From contig CAJCBN010000071.1 in the NCBI GenBank assembly GCA_903960645.1, positions 1 through 8,738 of the forward strand: a DNA stretch of 8,738 bases, given 5' to 3'. Under the pieces are notes generated by a model. The model was given only the letters and a program-made list of their open reading frames with translations. It was not told the DNA's origin and made no database searches. How positions within the stretch are numbered: the stretch's first letter is position 1; the number at the start of each line of letters is the position of its first letter. This document shows positions 1 to 6,100 of this stretch, one piece after another. The stretch comes from an uncultured Actinomycetes bacterium. Lineage in GTDB: Bacteria > Actinomycetota > Thermoleophilia > Gaiellales > F1-60-MAGs149. The position numbers and the translations under genes are program-made.

Positions 1-977
1 GGGACGGCGGCGGGGCAGATGGCGATGCTCGTGATGGCACTGGCGACGGCGCCACTCAGTGTCGTGACCGGTGAGCCCGATGCGTTCGTCACGGTGACCT
101 GGGTGTGATCCGTGGCGTACACCGCGGAGCTGTCCGGGCTCACGGCCACGTCTGTGACGGCAAACGACGCCGCCGAGCCGATCGACGTGAGCGCGCCACC
201 GCTGATCGGCGCGGTCATGAGCGATTCGCGGCCGCGCGCGGCGGTTCCGAGGTAGAGCCGGGTGCCGTCAGGAGAGACCGCGATAGCGGTCGGCTGGCCG
301 ACAATGCCGTCGAACAAGACGTTGGCGGTCGAGCCGCTCAGCAGGGCAGAAGACATCGAGAACGGCGTGTCATTGGCGGTGTAGGCCGTCGTGGCCGAGC
401 GGGCAACTGCGCTGGCCGTGGCGCCAAGCGTGAACGTCGTCTGCACAGCGCCGGTTGTCGTGGAGCGCGCCGTCAGGTCGGTGCCCGCAGTCACGTACAG
501 CAGCGCACCATCAGCGCTCACGACGGCGTCGGTCGGTGACGTGCCTGCCGCGTATGTGCCAATCACCGTCAGCGATGTCGTGTCGACGGCCGAGAACGTG
601 TGGTTGCCGCTGTTGACGATGTAGGCACGGGTGCCGTCTGGTGCGATCGCGATCGCGACGGGCGCGTCGAAGCCGGTCACGCTGGCTCTGACCGTGTCCG
701 TTGCCGTGTCGATGACCTGCACCAGATTCGTGGCGGCATCGACGGCGTAGACCGTCTGCCCATCGGGCGAAATCGCGACATCCGAGAACTGGGTGCCGGC
801 GCCGGTGAGCGTGGCGGTGACGGCGTTGGTGGACGTCGAGAAGCGCTGGATCGTGCCCGTGGATGTCACGAGGTAGCCCGAGCCCGCGCAGGTAGTGGTG
901 GCAGAGGCGGTGGCGGCGAGCCCGAGCACCGCCCCGAGGGCGACGACGAGCATCGCCAGAGAGCGAGCGACGTGCAT
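1..977 (-). CDS. Secreted YVTN/NHL-type beta-propeller protein (3' end beyond the left edge)
   Basis: The frame is open from an ATG at 977 through 325 codons to the window edge, so the C-terminus is missing. Residues 1-26 form a Sec signal peptide: Arg5, a hydrophobic stretch of about residues 7-22, then an Ala-Ser-Ala cleavage site before Thr27. The mature part carries repeats of the form [VI]A[IV]SPDG(T)xxxY, starting near residues 66, 107, 150 (SADG variant), 230 and 275. A spacing of about 42 residues in the first three is typical of YVTN/NHL propeller blades. There is one Cys near the mature N-terminus (Cys30) and one just before the edge (Cys321, in AICP); I infer they might pair to close the ring. 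No catalytic residues are visible, and members of this fold usually bind proteins or ligands. Function is unknown. The start is supported by the signal peptide and by a -10-like box immediately upstream; there is no clear Shine-Dalgarno. The gene is divergent from vapBC. Confidence 0.85.
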   Translation of the reverse strand, partial: MHVARSLAMLVVALGAVLGLAATASATTTCAGSGYLVTSTGTIQRFSTSTNAVTATLTGAGTQFSDVAISPDGQTVYAVDAATNLVQVIDTATDTVRASVTGFDAPVAIAIAPDGTRAYIVNSGNHTFSAVDTTSLTVIGTYAAGTSPTDAVVSADGALLYVTAGTDLTARSTTTGAVQTTFTLGATASAVARSATTAYTANDTPFSMSSALLSGSTANVLFDGIVGQPTAIAVSPDGTRLYLGTAARGRESLMTAPISGGALTSIGSAASFAVTDVAVSPDSSAVYATDHTQVTVTNASGSPVTTLSGAVASAITSIAICPAAV

Positions 978-983
978 AGGCTC

Positions 984-989
984 AGCATA
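984..989 (-). promoter_or_regulatory. Candidate -10 box of a leaderless promoter, propeller gene
   Basis: TATGCT, read on the minus strand, matches the actinobacterial TAnnnT -10 consensus and ends 6 nt before the ATG at 977. A transcript would therefore begin at or next to the start codon. No convincing -35 hexamer is visible, and there is no ribosome-binding site between box and ATG, which fits leaderless translation. This rests on position and consensus only. Confidence 0.45.
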
Positions 990-1148
990 CGACCGATTTG
1001 GCGCGGTTCCTGTCTGGGTCCGCGCGCAGCTGACGTGACGGTGGCCGCGGGCTGGCGCCTTCTGCGCCGCGGATGGCGCGTTGCGCACGACCGGCGTGCC
1101 GCTCGCTGCGGCAGGCTTCGGCCATGACCCAGACCGCCTCGCCAGCCG

Positions 1149-1169
1149 TGTATGGCACGATGTATGGCA
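1149..1169 (+). promoter_or_regulatory. Direct-repeat pair at the vapB start, candidate autoregulatory operator
   Basis: The 9-mer TGTATGGCA occurs twice, at 1149-1157 and 1161-1169, offset by 12 bp. The second copy reaches the A of the proposed vapB ATG. Ribbon-helix-helix antitoxins with their toxins usually bind paired short sites over their own promoter, so this is a reasonable operator candidate. The repeats also encode similar residues if a start further upstream is used, so chance or coding constraint is possible. Confidence 0.35.
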
Positions 1170-1393
1170 TGCATCGCACGACGATCTACCTTCCCGTCGA
1201 GCTCAAGGCGCGCGTCGCCGATGCCGCTCGGTTGCGTGGGATCACCGAGGCAGAGGTGATTCGCTCCGCGCTGGAGCAGACGCTGGACCGGCCACGTCCT
1301 CGCGGTGCGCTGTTTGCCTCCGGCAATCCGCTGGATGCGGAGCGCGTCGATGAATTGCTCGCGGAGACGGGATTCGGCGAGTGGCCGTCGTAG
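1169..1393 (+). CDS. vapB: VapB-type ribbon-helix-helix antitoxin
   Basis: A 74-residue protein. Residues 3-9 (RTTIYLP) form the DNA-contacting beta-strand of a ribbon-helix-helix fold. They are followed by two helices, about residues 10-22 and 26-39, with the turn at Gly24-Ile25-Thr26 and the conserved EAEVIRSALE pattern. The C-terminal half, roughly 48-72, is the likely toxin-binding tail and ends in Gly-Phe-Gly-Glu, a pattern often seen in actinobacterial VapB. The protein should repress its own operon and neutralise the VapC encoded next. The frame stays open upstream, with ATG codons at 1073, 1124 and 1160. I chose 1169 because the fold begins there and upstream residues look random; 1160 is a close alternative. 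No clear Shine-Dalgarno is seen. The last 13 bp overlap vapC, implying translational coupling. Confidence 0.8.
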   Translation: MHRTTIYLPVELKARVADAARLRGITEAEVIRSALEQTLDRPRPRGALFASGNPLDAERVDELLAETGFGEWPS

Positions 1394-1794
1394 TCGACAC
1401 GAGCGCGCTCTACGCCTACTTCGACTCGAGCGCCCGCCGGCATGCCGAGGTTCAGGCCCTGATCGATGCGGAGCGCTCGTCGTTGCTGCTCACGAGCGGG
1501 GTGCTGATCGAGCTCGACCATCTGCTGCGGCGACGGATCAACGTGCACACTGCCCGTCGGGTGGGCGATGAATTGCTCAGCGGCGCCTACGAGCTGATCA
1601 CGTCGTCGCGTGAGGATCTCCGCCACGCGTACGCGATCATGGACCGCTTCCGGGATCGGGGGCTCAGCCTCACCGATGCCTCACTGCTTGAGCTCGCGGA
1701 CCGCAAGGACGCGAAGACGATCTTCACGCTCGACCGTCGCGACTTCGACGGCCTGGTGCGCACCGACGGCACGCCGCTGACGATCCTGCCTTAG
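1381..1794 (+). CDS. vapC: VapC-type PIN-domain toxin ribonuclease
   Basis: A 137-residue PIN-domain protein, the normal size for VapC. The acidic metal-binding residues are present: Asp6 in VVDTSAL, Glu44 in LIELD, Asp99 in SLTDAS and Asp118 in TLDRRDF. These hold Mg2+/Mn2+ for endoribonuclease cleavage of RNA; family members cut tRNA or rRNA loops, but the target here cannot be read from sequence. The start is GTG at 1381, placed by the conserved N-terminal strand AVVVDTSAL. It lies inside the vapB 3' end (13-bp overlap in another frame), as expected for a coupled toxin-antitoxin operon. The active site looks intact, so an active toxin is likely. The TAG stop (1792-1794) interlocks with the stop of the converging HisD-family gene, leaving no space for a terminator. 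Confidence 0.88.
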   Translation: MAVVVDTSALYAYFDSSARRHAEVQALIDAERSSLLLTSGVLIELDHLLRRRINVHTARRVGDELLSGAYELITSSREDLRHAYAIMDRFRDRGLSLTDASLLELADRKDAKTIFTLDRRDFDGLVRTDGTPLTILP

Positions 1795-3122
1795 CCCTGC
1801 GGGTCGAGCCGCTTGTGGATCACGGCGGCATGGGCCGGGAAGCCCTCGTGGTCGGCCAGCGCGACGATCGCCGGTGCCATCACGGCGAGGGCCTCCGCAG
1901 ACGCTCGCGCCAGCGAGATCGTCTTCGTGAAGGCGAGTGCGGTGACGCCGCTCGTCACGCGTGCGTAGCCCGACGTCGGGAGCGTGGCGGGGATGCCGAT
2001 CAGGTAGTTGCCGGCGCTGAACGGCGTGTGCTGGCCGAGCAGGACCTCTCCCGCGTGTTCGATGCCGGCCAGGACGGCCTCATCGTCGGCCGTCGCGAGC
2101 TGCATGTGCTCCGGGGCGTAGAGGTTGGCGACCTCGATCGCCTCGGCGCGATCGCGCACCAGTACCGCGCCACCGTTGACGCCGATCGCGGCGGCGGCCA
2201 TCGTGCGACGCGGCTCGGGCAGGGCGGCCAGCTGGCGCACGAGCTCCGGCTGGACGCGCTCGATCACCTCGGGCTCCCAGGTGAGGAGGACGCTGGCGGA
2301 GTCCGTGCCATGTTCGGCCTCGTTCAGCAGGTCTGCGGCCAGTAGGCGGGAGTCGGCGGTGGCGTCGGCGATCACCATGCTCTCGGACGCGGCCAGGATC
2401 TGCATCCCCACCACGCCGTGCCGTTGCATCTCCAGCTGCGCGCTGGCGACCGGTGGGCTGCCCGGCCCGAGCACCTTGCGGCACGCCGCGATCGACTCCG
2501 TGCCGAAGGCGAGGGCCGCGACCCCGGCCGGCCCGTTGGCGCGGAACACGTCGCGCAGGCCGAGCTCGTCGGCGACGACCAGCACGGCGGGATCCACCTT
2601 GCCGTCGGAGCCGGGGATGGGCGGGACCACGACCCGGATCTCGGGCACGCCGGCGACGACGGCCGGGGTGCCGATCTGGACGAGCACGCTCGGGAACGAG
2701 CCCTTCCCGCTGGGCACGAACAGCCCGGCGCTGGCGATCGCGGTGCGCTTCTCGCCGACCATCAGGCCCGGCTCGATGTCGAAGCGCCAATCGCCATGCT
2801 CCAGCGCGCGCTCGTTGAAGCGCCGTGAGTGATCGATCGCCTGACGGATCGCGTCCTGCACCGCCGCCGGCGTCTCCGCGCGGGCGGCGGCGAACTCGGC
2901 GTCGGTCACGCGCAGATCGCCGGGGGCGACGCTGCAGCCGTCGAAGCGCTCGAGGGCCCGGCAGATCGCGGCGTCGCCGTGCTCGCGCACATCGGCGACG
3001 AGCGCGGCGATCGAGGCCTGGAGCGCGGGGTCGAAGATGTCGTCGAGTCCGCGCGCCAGAAACGCGGCGCGAGCGGCGGCATCCAGATCAGCCCAACGGC
3101 GGACGAGCAGCGGCGAACTCAT
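1791..3122 (-). CDS. hisD: Histidinol dehydrogenase (HisD) family protein with altered active site
   Basis: 443 residues, close to the usual HisD length of about 430, and similar end to end. HisD oxidises L-histidinol to histidine with 2 NAD+ and one Zn2+. Seen here: the nucleotide-binding region GLFVPSGKGSFPS (133-145, normally VPGG), the AADLLxxAEHG motif (262-272), the catalytic pair Glu338-His339 in APEHM (E. coli Glu326-His327), and Glu426 and His431 near the end (E. coli Glu414 and His419). Changed: zinc ligand Gln259 is Glu268, zinc ligand Asp360 is Asn372, and substrate-contacting His367 is Ala379; GPSE is AASE. No other his gene is present. It may therefore be a paralogue acting on another amino alcohol or diol; the HisD superfamily includes such enzymes, for example HpsN for sulfopropanediol. 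Family membership is certain, substrate is not, and the gene symbol is by family only. The ATG at 3122 follows a -10-like box; the subtilase stop lies 40 bp upstream. Confidence 0.88.
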   Translation of the reverse strand: MSSPLLVRRWADLDAAARAAFLARGLDDIFDPALQASIAALVADVREHGDAAICRALERFDGCSVAPGDLRVTDAEFAAARAETPAAVQDAIRQAIDHSRRFNERALEHGDWRFDIEPGLMVGEKRTAIASAGLFVPSGKGSFPSVLVQIGTPAVVAGVPEIRVVVPPIPGSDGKVDPAVLVVADELGLRDVFRANGPAGVAALAFGTESIAACRKVLGPGSPPVASAQLEMQRHGVVGMQILAASESMVIADATADSRLLAADLLNEAEHGTDSASVLLTWEPEVIERVQPELVRQLAALPEPRRTMAAAAIGVNGGAVLVRDRAEAIEVANLYAPEHMQLATADDEAVLAGIEHAGEVLLGQHTPFSAGNYLIGIPATLPTSGYARVTSGVTALAFTKTISLARASAEALAVMAPAIVALADHEGFPAHAAVIHKRLDPQG

Positions 3123-3129
3123 GCCGGAA

Positions 3130-3135
3130 AGGGTA
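3130..3135 (-). promoter_or_regulatory. Candidate -10 box of a leaderless promoter, HisD-family gene
   Basis: TACCCT on the minus strand lies 7 nt before the ATG at 3122, in the 40-bp gap after the subtilase stop. The same hexamer precedes sufS at nearly the same distance. Without a Shine-Dalgarno here, a leaderless transcript is the simplest reading, although read-through from the subtilase gene is also possible. No good -35 element is visible. Confidence 0.45.
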
Positions 3136-3162
3136 AGGGCAGCGCGCCGCCGCCGAAGCAGC

Positions 3163-6100
3163 TCAGCGCGGCTTCACGATGACGCGCGAGCCGACCACGA
3201 TCACCTTGTTCGACCAGTCCGACAGCCCCGTTGGCGTGACCATGCGCACCTGGAACACGATGCGCTTGCCCTTGCCCACGGTCACCCGCGGGCGGGTGGA
3301 GCGGGTCGTCTTGACGAGCTTGCCGTCGCGGTACACCTTGTAGACGGCGCCCTTGGCGGCCGGCAGCGTCAGCACCATGCTCGGGCCGACCAGCGTCGCG
3401 GCACCCACACGGGGGCGGATCGCCGTCTGCGCTGCCACCGGCTTGGCGGCCGGAGCCTTGGCCGCACTCGGCGCGGCGATCGGTGTCGGTGCCGGCGTCG
3501 GCTCGGAGGGATTGGCCGGATCGACGGCCGAGCCGATGTAGAGCAGCCGGTTGGCGGAGCCCGGACCAGGATCGGCCACGCGGTTGCGGGAGGCGATGCC
3601 GCTGATCGCGGAGGAGACCACGCTGGCCGACGTGCTGCGCGAGCTGGCCAGCTGGAGGACGACGGCGCCGGCGACGTGCGGCGCGGCCATCGAGGTGCCG
3701 GAGTGGGTGGCCGTGGCCGTGTCCGAGGCCGCGTCGGCCGAGATGATGTCCACACCCGGGGCGAACAGATCGACGCAGGCACCGTAGTTCGAGAAGGAGG
3801 CGCGGCGGTCGTCGCTGTCCGTTGCGCCGACGGTCAGCGCGGCGGGGGCCGAGGCGGGCGACGCGTTGCAGGCGTCGGCGTTGCTGTTGCCGGCGGCAAC
3901 GACCATCGTGACGCCGTCGTCGATCACGCCCTGCACCGCCGCGTTGACGGCGGCGGAGTAGCCGCCGCCGAGGCTCATGTTGGCGACGGCCAGCGCGCCG
4001 TCGGTATGGTTGGCCGCGACCCAGTCGAGGCCGCTGATGACGTCGGAGAGGTAGCCGGAGCCGCCGCAGTCGAGTACGCGCACCGGGATGATCTCGGCCT
4101 CGGGGGCGACGCCGTAGTCGGCGCCGGCGATCGTGCCGGCGACGTGCGTGCCGTGACCATTACAGTCCTCGCTGCCGTTGCCATCGTCGCTGCCCTGCTC
4201 GACGCTGACGAAGCCGGTGCGGACGCGGCCGGTGAACTGCGCGTGCGACGAGCGCACCCCGGTGTCGATGACGTAGGCGACGACGCCCGCGCCATTGCCG
4301 GCGGCGGCGTTGGCGGCGGCGGGATCCATCACGCCGTCAAGGGGAAGGTTGCGCTGGTCGAGCCGGTCGAGGCCCCACGAGGCTGCACGCGGCGTGCGCG
4401 GGCGGCTGCTGGGGGTGGCCGCCGCGGACGGCGCCGAGGCCACGCTGGTGCCGGTGACGTTGGTGGCCGTCACCGTGACCGTGTACGCCGTGCCGTTGGT
4501 CAGGCCGAGGATGGTGCAGGAGCGCGCACCGCTGGTGAGGCACTTCGCGGAGCCGGGGGAGGCCGTGGCGGTGTAGCGGGAGATCGCGCTGCCGCCGTTG
4601 AGGGCGGGGGCAGACCAAGTGACAGCCAGCCGGGCGTTGCCGGGCGACGCGACGACGTTGAGCGGCGCGCTCGGTGCCGACGGGGGCAGGGTCTCCACGA
4701 AGCTGTGGTTGAGCAGGGTGCTGCCCTTGGCGCCGGCCCAGCCGTCGATCGCGAGCGCATACGACGTGCCACGCGTGACGGGGAAGCTGACGCGGCTCCA
4801 GGTGCTCCCCGCGCTGTCGTCGTTCTGGGCGATGGTGGTGAGGCCGCCGACGGTGGTCCCGGTGTACGCGCCCAGCACGGTGTCGAAGAGGCTGCCCTGC
4901 GTGGTCACGGTGAGCGTGCCATTGGCCGGTGCGGTCCAGCGGTACCAGATGGAGGCGAGCGGATTGGTGGCGCCGTGTGTCGGCTCGCCGGGCTCACGGG
5001 TTGCCCCGGTGGTCGAGCCGGACGTGCTGCCCGTGCCGCCGGTCAGCGCCTCGGCGTTGGCGAAGGCGTCGTTGGTCAGCGTCGGCGACGCGGTGAAGCT
5101 GTGCGTGAGGGCGGTCGAGCCCTTCGCGCCGCCCCAGCCGTCGATCGCGATGGCGTAGGTCGTACCGCCGGCGACCGTCGTCGTCACGGTGCTCCAGAGC
5201 TGTCCACTGCCCGTGTCGTCGTTCTGGCCGAGCACCCGCAGATCGGCGACGTCGGTACCCGTGTACACGCCGAGCAGGGTGTCGAACGAGCTGCCCTGCG
5301 TGGTCACCGTGAGCGTGCCGTTGGCCGGCGCCGTCCAGCGGTACCAGATCGAGGCGCTGCCGCCAGTACCGCCGTGGGCAGGCTCGCCGAGCTGGCGCGT
5401 GGCGTAGGCCGTGGTGCCGCTGCGGGTGCCGGCGTCGCCGGCCACGGTGCTGGCATCCTGAAAGTCGTCGTTCGACAGCCCGAGGGCGGGCGTCGCCGTC
5501 ACGGGGCTCGAGAAGGGGCTCGTGCCCGCGCTGTTGACGGCGGCGACGCGGAAGGCGTAGGCCGTGCCGTTGACCAGCCCGGTGATCTCGGCGCTGGCCA
5601 GGCCGGAGACGCCGTCGGCCACGGTCGTCCACGCGCCGCCAGCAGTCGACTGCTCAATGACGTAGTCGGTGATTGCGGCGCCACCGGCGTCGGCGGGGAC
5701 GTCGAAGGAGAGCGTCACGCGGGTGTTGGCCGGAGTCGCGACGAGGTTGCGCGGCGCGGTGGGCAGCGTGATCGGGGTCGGGGCGCTCGTCTGCGACGCG
5801 AGCAGGAGGTTCGGCGAGCCGGTGCCCGCACCGGTGACGACCGACGGCGTGGCATTCGCGAGCAGGCGGCTCGTGATCGTCGCGGGGGTGGCGGTCGGGT
5901 CGGCGGCCAGCAGCAGGGCGGCGGCGCCCGCCACGTGCGGCGCGGCCATCGAGGTGCCGGAGATCGTGTTGGTCGCCGTGGTGGAGGACCACCAAGCGGA
6001 CAGGACCGCTGATCCGGGCGCGAACAGGTCGACGCAGGTTCCCTGGTTGGAGTAGGAGGCTCGGGCGTCGGTGCTCGTCGTGGCACCGACGGTGATCGCC

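Noticed and set aside
640..660. Short gcgatc-type tandem repeat
   Set aside because: It is explained by alternating Ile-Ala codons in a propeller strand and has only a few units.
105..1127. Plus-strand open frames at 105-539, 391-624 and 600-1127
   Set aside because: They are antisense to the propeller gene, whose minus-strand frame has a signal peptide and regular SPDG repeats.
3037..6012. A 991-codon open frame on the plus strand opposite the subtilase gene
   Set aside because: Its product is a low-complexity Gly/Arg/Ala/Val string with no fold or motif. It is the antisense shadow of a high-GC gene whose own frame shows two clear S8 domains.
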